Part shown: in pieces, positions 53,113-61,422 of the stretch
Numbering within the stretch: the stretch's first letter is position 1
Layout of the letters: each line of letters opens with the position of its first letter
Assembly: GCA_050251195.1 (NCBI GenBank)
Contig: JBFWNG010000015.1
Coordinates: forward strand, 12,722-76,721
DNA length: 64,000 nucleotides
Direction of reading: 5' to 3'
Origin: JBFWNG01 sp050251195
GTDB taxonomy: Bacteria > Bdellovibrionota_B > Oligoflexia > Oligoflexales > Oligoflexaceae
The notes under the pieces: generated by a model
Told to the model about the DNA's origin: nothing
Database searches by the model: none
Seen by the model: the letters and a program-made list of their open reading frames with translations, nothing else
Position numbers and translations under genes: made by a program

Positions 53113-53545
53113 GATCGCGCTTTTAAGCGGTTTGATGGGATTGTCCTCCGCTTGCAAGGAGATGACTTCAGCTTCCTCGGACGATGACGAGCAAGCCCCT
53201 TATGTGACCCCTGTTTCTTTCAACGAATCTTACATTGTGTTCGAGTTCAATAATAAGGCAGAGATCGACGAAGCTAAAGTCGAATACTACCACCTCGTGG
53301 TGCAACCTCTTAACCAATGCAATGGAACGCAAGTTGACAAGATAGGCGATTGGCCGGAGCGCCTCAGCATCTCGCTTCGTACGGATTGTGAATACAGCTA
53401 TCGAATCGAACTCGCGAAGAGCAAAGAGGGTAGCACTCTACAAGACTTGGCGTTCCGAGTGGACGGCCAACTTTCTGGTCCGCAATACAAAGGGGTTTCA
53501 TCGTCTCAAGTGAATATCTCCGTCTCCAAAGTCGAGACAAACTAG
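53084..53545 (+). CDS. hypothetical lipoprotein overlapping the VWA gene
   Basis: 153 aa starting at TTG 53084 (or TTG 53087). It overlaps the end of the VWA gene in another frame. The signal peptide is basic (IRKNR) then hydrophobic, ending GLSSAC (Cys24). The rest is a small beta-rich domain with two cysteines. No family recognised. The overlap suggests translation coupling with the VWA lipoprotein, and perhaps a joint role. Confidence 0.6.
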   Translation: MLLSIIRKNRIALLSGLMGLSSACKEMTSASSDDDEQAPYVTPVSFNESYIVFEFNNKAEIDEAKVEYYHLVVQPLNQCNGTQVDKIGDWPERLSISLRTDCEYSYRIELAKSKEGSTLQDLAFRVDGQLSGPQYKGVSSSQVNISVSKVETN

Positions 53546-53672
53546 ATTCCACTCGCACTCCACGGAAAAGAAAATCGATTGTTCAACGAAGAAATCTTCA
53601 AAAAATGATTTCAGATTTTTTCATTTAAGTTTATTATTTAAGAAATAATTATCTCAAGTTAAGGAGAGTTTC

Positions 53673-54716
53673 ATGTACCGACGTTCCGTCAATACCGCAG
53701 GAGTTGTGTTTGCTGGACTTTTGGGTTTTGCCGCTCAAGGCTTTGCCCAAGCGCCAAAACTTGGTTTTCAGTATCGAACCGACATTATCCATGACGACCA
53801 TGGCATCGAAAAGACTGACACTAATAAACCGTCAAAAACCACGGACCTTTCACTGGAAGCTGCGAATCTTACAGCTACTGGAAGCGTTAACGAGAAGGTT
53901 TCTTATGACGTCAATTATTCATTGGCGGAGGGAGAACTCGCTTGGGGATTCGTGAAATACGCGATGATGGACATGTTGACTTTGGAAGTCGGTAAAGATT
54001 TTACCAACCAAGGCGGTTGGGACAATTACAACTGGCTCTACGACACCATTCTGGTATCGCCATATACGGCAAACAGTCTGCCCATTCCGGACGGCGACGT
54101 ACTCGAAGCGCAATTTACCACACTTGGCCTTAACCTGCAGCTTATCAACGATACGGCGAGCGGCAACGGTAAACAGCCGGCCTGGACACTTGAGTACATG
54201 AAGGCGTTTGGTTCCATCACTCCTCTTTTCCAATTCGGCAGCTACGATTTGAACAAGTCAAAATTCTTTGTCCTTGGTTTGGCGTTTAATGCCAACAACC
54301 TCGACTTGTATTTCGACTATGTCATGGACCAAAGAGATGTGGGCGGCGATGAGCATGACACCCATTCCAACATCGTACTTGACGTTGCCTACACTGCGGG
54401 CGACTACAAACCTTTCGTGAAGGTTGCAAAGTATGATGTAAAACAAGCCGGTACTGACGCTAAGGAAAACGCAGTTCCTAACCCCGCCGCTGACGCTGAT
54501 GGTGATGGAAACCCTGACGGTCTGCCGGAAATCAACGGATGGTTTACGGACCACGGAATGGCTTACACCGTTGGTATGAAATACCTCGGCATCTCTAAAG
54601 CGTTCACGCCGTTTGTTGCTTTGATTGCCCACTCTGGCAAGTTTGTTGACGCCGCGGGCGACACGAGCACTCGTTCTAATTCCCAACTGCGCCTCGGCGT
54701 TATGGGATCTTTTTAA
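53673..54716 (+). CDS. porin-like outer-membrane beta-barrel
   Basis: 347 aa. The signal peptide ends GFAQ (about residue 26). Regular amphipathic strands fill the rest, and the last strand is SQLRLGVMGSF, ending in Phe. A loop with DADGDGNPDG (about 268-277) resembles a calcium-binding thrombospondin-3-like segment. The layout suits a 14-16-strand porin. AAGGAG precedes the ATG, and a terminator follows the stop. Likely one of the main envelope channels of the organism, as inference from its isolated, well-equipped gene. Confidence 0.75.
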   Translation: MYRRSVNTAGVVFAGLLGFAAQGFAQAPKLGFQYRTDIIHDDHGIEKTDTNKPSKTTDLSLEAANLTATGSVNEKVSYDVNYSLAEGELAWGFVKYAMMDMLTLEVGKDFTNQGGWDNYNWLYDTILVSPYTANSLPIPDGDVLEAQFTTLGLNLQLINDTASGNGKQPAWTLEYMKAFGSITPLFQFGSYDLNKSKFFVLGLAFNANNLDLYFDYVMDQRDVGGDEHDTHSNIVLDVAYTAGDYKPFVKVAKYDVKQAGTDAKENAVPNPAADADGDGNPDGLPEINGWFTDHGMAYTVGMKYLGISKAFTPFVALIAHSGKFVDAAGDTSTRSNSQLRLGVMGSF

Positions 54717-54757
54717 GGAAAGTTTTTCCCCCAATACCCGTAACATTGAACTTTCGA

Positions 54758-54782
54758 CCCGGCTCCCTCGGCCGGGTTTTTT
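54758..54782 (+). terminator. rho-independent terminator
   Basis: CCCGGC (54758-54763) with GCCGGG (54771-54776) and six T. Ends the porin-like gene. Confidence 0.9.
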
Positions 54783-54822
54783 GTTTTTGCAAAGAAGAAA
54801 ATTTTATCCTTGATATAGCAAG

Positions 54823-54963
54823 ATGTTGCGGCGTAGGTCGCTTCAACTTCTCAGTTTCTTTTCGGGGCTGTCGATAGCTTGTTCGGTGTTAGTAACGGCT
54901 TGTGACGGCTCAGGAAAGAAGTATGTTTTCAAAAAACAAAAAAGATCCTCTGGAAGAAGCTAA
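54823..54963 (+). CDS. possible 46-aa small lipoprotein
   Basis: A small frame encoding a basic start (MLRRRS), a hydrophobic stretch and VLVTAC, a good lipobox with the cysteine at residue 27, then a short basic tail. It overlaps the start of the TPR gene by 41 bases in another frame. No strong ribosome site is seen. The good signal peptide argues for a real gene, and the location of its end within the neighbour argues against. Confidence 0.4.
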   Translation: MLRRRSLQLLSFFSGLSIACSVLVTACDGSGKKYVFKKQKRSSGRS

Positions 54964-57220
54964 TAAGCTGATTTTTGTCAAGAACTACACGATGGCTGAA
55001 AGCATTCTCGAGAAGTCCTTGGCGAGTGCTAAGTATGAAGATAGCCTTCTGATGCATTTAAGATATGTCGAACTTGCCCTGAAACTAGGTAAACTTGAGA
55101 ATCTACAGAAGAATTACGAGAGGAAGCTCGGGAAGCATCCGGAGCGACTTGTCTACAGAATGGCGAAGATTCTTGTCGATCAACACGGCGAGTTTATAAC
55201 GCCAGAAGAAGCAGTGGCGGAGTACAGCACCATTATCAAGGAATTCGGAGAATCTCCGGCAGCATACTACGGCATCGGATTTAGTATGGAGATCCTAGGT
55301 AACTTAGACCGAGCGCTCTTCAACTACAAGAAAAGCATTGAAATGGATCCTACATGGTATCCGTCCGCTTTTGGTCTGAGCCAAATCTATTATTTGAAAG
55401 GCGAAGATAAGACGGGCGATTATTACTTCTACATGTTCGAAAAGTCTGCTCCTTATAACGTTTATGGCAACTTCGAAACCCACAAAGAATTGTTTCAAGA
55501 GTTTCTCGATGAAGAGATGTACGACGAAGCCGCGAAAGCCATGTCGAGCCTTATTGAGTGGTGGGAAGAGACGAAAGGTCAGTGCCCTCTCGAGCTCCGG
55601 ATTCAAGAAACTTTCGCCTTAAGTAAAGTTTGTTCCTTTAGAAAGGACGTGGAAGGGGAGGCTTATCACGTCTCCCTGGGTAAATCTCTCGTAGAAGATT
55701 ACCTGTCGAACGAAACGCCTGTCGACAATACCCTCCTGTTCATCGCTAGAACCCTCGAAGAGTACGGTCAAGTCGAATTGGCCGCAGAAGCTTATCTCAA
55801 AATTGTGCGCAACGCAGGGACCAACGTTGATCTGATTCAAAAAATCGGCGGCCAGTTCCTGACCACAAACCAGGATCAAATGGCAAAGAGCCTTTTTGAT
55901 GAGGCGTATCTCCTGCACCCCGATAACCCGGAGATCCGGTTCTGTCGGCTCGTCGCCAATCTCAAGGTTGCTGGAATTGATATCGAGTCCTATCTCGTAG
56001 CGAAAGAAAAGGCGAAGAAGCTCAGCGGTTCGGCCGTAGACCCTCTCGTGACGATCCCAGAATGGGAAAAGCTTGCGCGAATTTTCTATGAAGACCCGGA
56101 CACGCATGCCGAGCTTGCGTCCAATTACCTGAAGATTTCTAAGATCGACAAGGCTAGAGAACACTTTCGTAAGATGTACGAACTAGATTCTAAAAGCCGG
56201 ATCGCCATGCTGAAATACGCATCTTTCGAGACGCAACTTGGTAACATCGGTAGAGCGCGGGAAGCCCTGTCTCGTCTAAGTGCGAGTGACTTTAAATCTT
56301 ATGCCGATCTGTCAGAATACTATTGGTTAAAGACAGCTTTCCATTCTCACGCCGGTGAAGGGGACGAATCCAAAAAGAATCTCGAGCTTGCGCTGACCGT
56401 GGAGCCATGGAATGTGTCCTTTATTCTCCAACAAATACTGCAGCTCTCTACCTTGCCTGAGCTGCGCGATGAAGATCCCGTTATTGAAAAGCTTCGTCGC
56501 AACGACGAAGACAACCTGGACTGGACAAGATTCGACTTGAGTACGGAGCGTGCCGCTGAAGCCCATGCTTACGAACTCGCCTATGCACGACAGAAATTGC
56601 GCTATGTATACTCAGGCGATCCTGCACAGTTGTCCAAGCTGATTCCATACGGCAAGAAGTTCAACCTGAAAACTTGTGCGTCAGATTTCCTCAAGCTCCT
56701 CAATACAAACTTCGACGGTCCTGACATTTATGTGTGTCTTGGACAGGTTTACAAGGAGATGTGGCAGCTTGAGGCGGCTTCGATGTGGCTTGAAGCGGTT
56801 CTTGGAAATCCGCTCGCGAGCGATCGCATGAAAGCCACAGTATATCTGGAGTTGGCGGACTGTCTGGTTTGGCGAGGCGTTGATCTCGGCAAAGCACGCG
56901 AATATGCAAAACTCGCCATCGACCTCGGGGGTGAATCTCAGCATCGAGCTTTCACCGTGCTTGCGCACGCTCTTCTTAAATCCGGCCAGGTACGAGAGGC
57001 GCAGATCTACCTCGATCACAATGACAGAGAAAAGGAAAACGACATTGAAGTAACTTATCTTAAGGGGCTGGTCCTCTATCGCAACGGCCTGTTCACTCAA
57101 GCCAATAAAATTTGGAAACCGCTTATAACCCACCGTATCGACGGCCTAAAGTTCTACAATATCAAACAAGAGATCATGCGTTACTATTATGAGAAAGAGC
57201 CATACCTGAAGGTAAATTAA
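54923..57220 (+). CDS. large TPR-repeat protein
   Basis: 765 aa from ATG 54923 (AGGAAAGAAG upstream). No signal peptide or membrane segment. Helical repeats of about 34 residues run through the whole protein, for example AAYYGIGFSMEILGNLDRAL followed by FNYKKSIEMDPTWYPSAFGL, and RKMYELDSKSRIAMLKYASF. TPR proteins act as protein-binding scaffolds; the partner is unknown. It is co-directional with the porin-like gene but separated by a terminator. Confidence 0.8.
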   Translation: MFSKNKKDPLEEANKLIFVKNYTMAESILEKSLASAKYEDSLLMHLRYVELALKLGKLENLQKNYERKLGKHPERLVYRMAKILVDQHGEFITPEEAVAEYSTIIKEFGESPAAYYGIGFSMEILGNLDRALFNYKKSIEMDPTWYPSAFGLSQIYYLKGEDKTGDYYFYMFEKSAPYNVYGNFETHKELFQEFLDEEMYDEAAKAMSSLIEWWEETKGQCPLELRIQETFALSKVCSFRKDVEGEAYHVSLGKSLVEDYLSNETPVDNTLLFIARTLEEYGQVELAAEAYLKIVRNAGTNVDLIQKIGGQFLTTNQDQMAKSLFDEAYLLHPDNPEIRFCRLVANLKVAGIDIESYLVAKEKAKKLSGSAVDPLVTIPEWEKLARIFYEDPDTHAELASNYLKISKIDKAREHFRKMYELDSKSRIAMLKYASFETQLGNIGRAREALSRLSASDFKSYADLSEYYWLKTAFHSHAGEGDESKKNLELALTVEPWNVSFILQQILQLSTLPELRDEDPVIEKLRRNDEDNLDWTRFDLSTERAAEAHAYELAYARQKLRYVYSGDPAQLSKLIPYGKKFNLKTCASDFLKLLNTNFDGPDIYVCLGQVYKEMWQLEAASMWLEAVLGNPLASDRMKATVYLELADCLVWRGVDLGKAREYAKLAIDLGGESQHRAFTVLAHALLKSGQVREAQIYLDHNDREKENDIEVTYLKGLVLYRNGLFTQANKIWKPLITHRIDGLKFYNIKQEIMRYYYEKEPYLKVN

Positions 57221-57525
57221 ATATTGTCTTAAGATTAGTTAATCAAATATTTTATAAAGAACAAAAAATAGTTTTGGTATTTGTTTATTTTAATAAAAAA
57301 ATCATTTTCAAAATGTTTTGTTGTTGACTTAATCTCATCATTGGGCAAAATGATGTCGAGCATTAATTTACATTTGAAATCTGATTCGGACTCAACCTAG
57401 ACATTTAGGATGTCAAAGGTATAGGCCTAAGTTAGGCCTGAAAAATCAGGGTGTTACAAGAACAACTTAAGTGCTCTCGGCAAAATGCCGATATTAAAAA
57501 GTTCTTTTTAGGACCCAAAGCTGTT
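57221..57525. other. AT-rich intergenic region with short inverted repeats
   Basis: No gene seen. It starts strongly AT-rich (about 57221-57320). A perfect palindrome GGCCTAAGTTAGGCC lies at about 57424-57438, directly followed by a small CCTGA/TCAGG hairpin; GGCA/TGCC pairs near 57479. These could be operator or RNA structures upstream of the promoter at 57526. Confidence 0.4.
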
Positions 57526-57554
57526 TTGACAGGGAAGTAACTATAAGATAATAC
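57526..57554 (+). promoter_or_regulatory. near-consensus sigma-70 promoter
   Basis: TTGACA (57526-57531), 17-base spacer, TAATAC (57549-57554), 20 bases before the ATG at 57575, with an AAGGAG ribosome site. It is the best promoter in the window and suggests strong expression. Confidence 0.7.
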
Positions 57555-57574
57555 CCGCTTAAGGAGAAGAGGTT

Positions 57575-58075
57575 ATGTATCAGACGAATCAAACTTGCGG
57601 CAACTGCAGCGATGAATCAAGGAAGACTCGCTACAGAGACTTTAACCCGCAGATATGGAGTCTGTTGGTCCAATGGCGGGAGGTTGACGATGGCGTTGTG
57701 GGCCGCCCTCTTTGTGATCCTTGCTATCAAGAGCTTCGGGAACTTCTTATAGATCGTTCGGAAGAAATGGAAATCGCTATCACAACGGGTGTTGTGAATG
57801 TTGAGCCAGAAGTCGTAGTTAGAAAACCTCTGCCAAAAGTGGCTGCTTCGGCAGCGTCAAAAGCCGCACCTAAAATGATGGCCGCGAAAGCCCCTGCACC
57901 AAAAGCTGCGGTTGCTCAGAAGAAGGCTCCGGCTAAGAAGGCAGCTCCAGCTCCGAAAGCCAAACCCAAGGCAAAACCAGCTGTAGCAAAGTCCGCGGCT
58001 AAATCAGCAGCTAAGAAGAAGGCAAAACCGGCACCAGCTCGCAAGACTAAAAAATCACTACGCGCTGCTGGCTAA
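57575..58075 (+). CDS. Zn-finger protein with histone H1-like tail
   Basis: 166 aa. The first 60 residues have Cys8/Cys11 (CGNC) and Cys47/Cys50 (CDPC), two CXXC pairs typical of a small zinc-binding fold. From about residue 95 the sequence is almost only Lys, Ala and Pro (for example KAAPAPKAKPKAKP and KSAAKSAAKKKAK), as in the C-terminal tail of eukaryotic histone H1 and some bacterial nucleoid proteins. A DNA-binding, nucleoid-organising role is likely, as inference. A near-consensus promoter stands upstream and a hairpin downstream. Confidence 0.7.
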   Translation: MYQTNQTCGNCSDESRKTRYRDFNPQIWSLLVQWREVDDGVVGRPLCDPCYQELRELLIDRSEEMEIAITTGVVNVEPEVVVRKPLPKVAASAASKAAPKMMAAKAPAPKAAVAQKKAPAKKAAPAPKAKPKAKPAVAKSAAKSAAKKKAKPAPARKTKKSLRAAG

Positions 58076-58085
58076 TATGAGAAAT

Positions 58086-58106
58086 AGCGAGGACTCTGTC
58101 TTCGCT
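58086..58106 (+). terminator. 9-bp hairpin after the H1-like gene
   Basis: AGCGAGGAC, loop TCT, GTCTTCGCT with one G-U pair. No T-run follows, so it may be a weak terminator. Confidence 0.4.
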
Positions 58107-58149
58107 TGTCCTGCTGCGACGGCGTCTAGATTGTCTCTCATAAATTCCC

Positions 58150-58180
58150 TTCATCCTGAGCCCAAGGCGAAGGATCTCAT
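58150..58180. repeat. REP-like repeat
   Basis: TTCATCCTGAGC followed by CCAAGGCGAAGGATCTC, an imperfect palindrome (ATCCT...AGGAT) of the widely distributed 'tcatcctgagcgaagcgaaggatc' type. The rest of 58076-58337 holds no gene that I can support. Confidence 0.55.
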
Positions 58181-58337
58181 TCCGCGATGGTTCCCATTCC
58201 GCTTAGGATCAACAATATTCCTGGGTGCACCGAAGGTCCCTCGGCAAACTTTTCCCAGTAAAGACCCCCTGTTCTCTTAAAGCCAGCGCATCTTCGTTCC
58301 GAGGAACCGGTATAGGTTTCACAATGGAGAACGTGAG

Positions 58338-59750
58338 ATGGCGCTTAAAGGCAAAAAGTCTAAATCGAACAGCAACGTTGTTATTGCAATGCACAAGACG
58401 TCTAAAGCATACCTTTCCGCTTTATTCGCGTTTTGCGAAGGCAGACAAGAAACTGCGATCGAGAGACTAACTCTAGAACTTTCTAACGGAATCGACAAAA
58501 CATCCCCAAAATACTACCGGCTCTGGATCGAAGTCTTAGCGAGCAACGGCGATATGGCGAGTCTGCGCGCACTTTCGGAGCATCTGGGCAGTTTGATGGC
58601 GATCGAATCAAACGTTGAATTGTCCGCTTTGCGGGGGCTCATACATTTAGAATTAGATGAGCCAAACGCGGTTGATCTGTATCTAAACGCCTTGTCCACA
58701 CAAGCAGACAACCCGTATGTTGCCGAGCTAATCGCTTTGCAGGGACTCCGCCGATGCGAAGCAGACTGTGATGCCAGGCTATTCGCGTTGCGAGACCAAC
58801 TTGTCGATTATTTCCACTTTCAAACTCTCGCATGCGTTCGTTCGATGACGCACAAGAGCTACGATGACGTGATCGCGGTTTGCGTGTCGAGGTTCCCACA
58901 ATTTCCGTTAGCTGATTTATTTCGAATTGACGAGCTTGTGGCTGAGCAAGGTTTTAAGGAAGCTCTGGCCCTGTGCCAAGGTTTAACCGAGAGATTTTCG
59001 GCAAATCGCGCATTCCGGCTGAAACTCGCTCACCTCAAGTTGGACCAAGGACTGTTGGACCAAGCGTTGGATGAATTCCACAGGGTCCGCACATCGGATA
59101 AGGACCCTGATTTCGTGTACGGTCGTAGTTTGGTGTTGAGCAAACAAGCCCAAAAGGCAAAGACGGACGACAAAATAAAGCAGGCAAGGAAGTATATGGA
59201 GGAAGCGCTAACCTATCTTGAAGCGCGCGAGGACCTCGCCAAGGTCATACGTAGGGAGCTTAACCGTCTAGAGTTCGGTAGCGATCAAGAACTCGACGAT
59301 GGGGCAAAACTATGGTTGGTGAAGGTTCCGGCCAATGTTTTCAACAGCGTTAAGACGCTGCCTCAAGAACAAATATCGACCTTGTCCATGCCGCTCGGAG
59401 CCCAACCAGGACGGGGAGATTGGTGCGTGATTGCGACAGATGATTACGTGTCGTCACATCTCAAAACCAGCGATACCACATGGCGGCTTGGCGCCATTTA
59501 CCGGGTGAACGCTAATCACACGCATCCTATCGTTCGTCAGCAATGCCAGATGCAACTTGTCTTGAGGCCAGCGATTTCAGTGCCAGTGGACTGCGGCAAT
59601 CTCGCGCATGATCCGCAATCAACGGCTTTCGTTGTCTGCGAACTTGACGAAAGATCTCAAAAAACTATCGAATCCGTGCTTGAGCATTTCGCTCACAAGG
59701 AAGATTCATCGAACGATATGCTTTCATATTTTAGAAAGTCTGTTTCGTGA
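58338..59750 (+). CDS. TPR-like protein, 470 aa
   Basis: Helical repeats fill about residues 20-305 (for example DVIAVCVSRFPQFPLADLFR, KEALALCQGLTERFSANRAF, DQALDEFHRVRTSDKDPDF). The last about 150 residues form a beta-rich domain of unknown fold. No signal peptide, so cytoplasmic. Its stop overlaps the next gene's region, so it is co-transcribed with the membrane-anchored protein downstream. Function unknown. Confidence 0.65.
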   Translation: MALKGKKSKSNSNVVIAMHKTSKAYLSALFAFCEGRQETAIERLTLELSNGIDKTSPKYYRLWIEVLASNGDMASLRALSEHLGSLMAIESNVELSALRGLIHLELDEPNAVDLYLNALSTQADNPYVAELIALQGLRRCEADCDARLFALRDQLVDYFHFQTLACVRSMTHKSYDDVIAVCVSRFPQFPLADLFRIDELVAEQGFKEALALCQGLTERFSANRAFRLKLAHLKLDQGLLDQALDEFHRVRTSDKDPDFVYGRSLVLSKQAQKAKTDDKIKQARKYMEEALTYLEAREDLAKVIRRELNRLEFGSDQELDDGAKLWLVKVPANVFNSVKTLPQEQISTLSMPLGAQPGRGDWCVIATDDYVSSHLKTSDTTWRLGAIYRVNANHTHPIVRQQCQMQLVLRPAISVPVDCGNLAHDPQSTAFVVCELDERSQKTIESVLEHFAHKEDSSNDMLSYFRKSVS

Positions 59751-59758
59751 GGTATTTT

Positions 59759-60826
59759 ATGTTTGCGTTAAGATTGGTGTTCGTAGGTTTGTTCGTGACG
59801 ACCGCATCCATGGCAGCTCCGCCTCTTGGCGATCCGGCCCCAGCTCAGACCGAATCGATTGCGGTGGACCCAGAAGCAACGGAAGCTCCCCCTGTGCCAG
59901 AGGAAAGCGCCTCTCGTGCGCCGACGCCTGCGCCGGTTAATGCAGAAACGTTTGCTCAACCTGAAATGTTTATTTCGAACGGCGACAGAGTTTTCTTGGA
60001 AGACAAAGGTTTCAGCATCATGCCGCCCGTGGGGTGGGAAGTTCACAAGAACATCCCCGGCATTAGTTTGTTATTTCAAGTGCCAAAAAAAGGTGTGAAA
60101 TACCAGCGAACAATTCAAGTGGTTTGGGGTCAAGAAACCTACGTCATGGATGATTATACGGCCCAGGATTTTGCCAAAACGCTCATCGAACGCCGCAGTA
60201 AGGCTTATGGCAACAACGGTTATCGTCTTCGCAATCAGCTCCCCATCACGCTTGAAGACGGAACCAAAGCATTTCTCTACTACACAGAGTTCGAGTATGA
60301 CACCTTTCCCATGATGGAGTTGCATATACTCATCTCCTCCGCCACCGGGCACTTCCTAATGACATATACCGACTTGGCGAAGTTCTTTGAAGAGCAGGGC
60401 GGGAACTCCATGCTCGATGTGGCCTACAACTCGATGATTTCAGCAAAACTCGATTCGAAACCGGCAGGACGATTTGACTTCCTCTATAAGGCTGGCGTAG
60501 TACTTCTTGCTTTCATGCTCCTCTGGACCGTCATGCGGTTCCTCCAAGGTCGGCATTCGTTTGACGAATACGCGGACGACGACTCTGAGATCAAAACCGG
60601 CAAGTCCGAGATGATGACGACTCGAGGGCAGGATGACGGCGGCGACTGGGGTACTCAGGTGAGCAATGAAAAGGCCAAAAAGAAGCCGGAGAAGAAACCT
60701 TTCCCCAAACTCCCGAAAAAGAAGGCTGCTTCGGACGACTACGACGACGAGGATTTCGAAAAGCCCTCGAAAAAGAAGGTCGCAAGCGCCTATGATGACG
60801 ACGATGATTTTTCAGATGCCATGTAA
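59759..60826 (+). CDS. periplasmic-domain protein with C-terminal membrane anchor and charged tail
   Basis: 355 aa from ATG 59759 (TGAGG upstream, overlapping the previous stop); GTG 59747 is possible. A signal peptide (about 1-20) and a Pro/Ala linker lead to a periplasmic domain (about 75-235). A membrane helix follows at about 241-260 (KAGVVLLAFMLLWTVMRFLQ), then a cytoplasmic tail with alternating acidic and Lys/Pro-rich blocks (KKKPEKKPFPKLPKKK, DDYDDEDFE) ending in DDDDDFSDAM. Such tails often bind proteins or nucleic acid. No family recognised; the TPR protein upstream may be its partner. Confidence 0.65.
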   Translation: MFALRLVFVGLFVTTASMAAPPLGDPAPAQTESIAVDPEATEAPPVPEESASRAPTPAPVNAETFAQPEMFISNGDRVFLEDKGFSIMPPVGWEVHKNIPGISLLFQVPKKGVKYQRTIQVVWGQETYVMDDYTAQDFAKTLIERRSKAYGNNGYRLRNQLPITLEDGTKAFLYYTEFEYDTFPMMELHILISSATGHFLMTYTDLAKFFEEQGGNSMLDVAYNSMISAKLDSKPAGRFDFLYKAGVVLLAFMLLWTVMRFLQGRHSFDEYADDDSEIKTGKSEMMTTRGQDDGGDWGTQVSNEKAKKKPEKKPFPKLPKKKAASDDYDDEDFEKPSKKKVASAYDDDDDFSDAM

Positions 60827-60872
60827 TTAGGCTTGAAGTACCAGGCTGACTGGTGTAAAACGATGATTCTCA

Positions 60873-60949
60873 GGGCGCATAGCTCAGTTGGTTAGAGCAT
60901 TAGCCTTACAAGCTAAGGGTCCAGTGTTCGAGTCACTGTGCGCCCACCA
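60873..60949 (+). tRNA. tRNA-Val (anticodon TAC)
   Basis: 77 bases with encoded CCA. The acceptor stem GGGCGCA pairs with TGCGCCC, the D-arm AGCTCAG is standard, and the anticodon stem TTAGC/GCTAA encloses loop CTTACAA with anticodon TAC at 60907-60909. The T-arm has GTTCGAGTC. Reads GUA (and probably all GUN) codons. Confidence 0.97.
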
Positions 60950-60957
60950 TTCCTTTC

Positions 60958-60981
60958 GGAGCCTTATGGCTCCATTTTTTT
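60958..60981 (+). terminator. rho-independent terminator after tRNA-Val
   Basis: GGAGCC (60958-60963) with GGCTCC (60968-60973), TTAT loop, then A and eight T. Confidence 0.93.
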
Positions 60982-61046
60982 TCCCTAATCATGGGTGGTG
61001 CGGCACCTAACAAGTTTTCGAATGTAAATCCGGCAATCCAATTGTT

Positions 61047-61330
61047 AGTCACTTGACTGCCACCTCAGCCTTAAATGATTTTAATCACGCGAATAACGAG
61101 ATCTTGTTTTACCCCCAGGCTGGTTTCATTGCATTACCGGGGGGCGAGTCGCGCCCAAATTTTTTGGGACGACGAGGACTATCGATGGTTTGTGAACATC
61201 AAGGCGCGCAAGCATCTCGCCTTAGCTCCAGTGCAGACCGGCCCTTCACGACATCGAATGCCTTGCGACATTTGTGCTGTTGATCTTGGGGCTTCGATCA
61301 TTGCAACACTCAACCTTTGCATCATATAAA
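61047..61330 (+). pseudogene. decayed REP-associated transposase (RAYT) fragment A
   Basis: Frame reading PRLVSLHYRGASRAQIF and then WDDEDYRWFVNIK, the N-terminus of TnpA_REP/RAYT proteins (RG..R.QIF..D.DY..F). It lacks the HUH and catalytic Tyr regions, and the frame is lost after about 60 residues. Its DNA aligns with fragment B at 63590-63893 (minus strand), beginning with the shared TCACTTGACTG near 61050. The region 60982-61046 holds nothing else. It follows a tRNA gene. Confidence 0.75.
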
Positions 61331-61422
61331 GAGTTATGCTTTACACCATGGAGCCCGGCTGGAGCCGCGATACTCGGGAAGTTCTTTAAAAATAAAACCG
61401 TCTTAATCAACCGACGAAGAAA

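Noticed and set aside
60873..61330. Integrated element with att site at the tRNA-Val 3' end
   Set aside because: No integrase and no repeat of the tRNA 3' end further right were found; only RAYT remnants follow.
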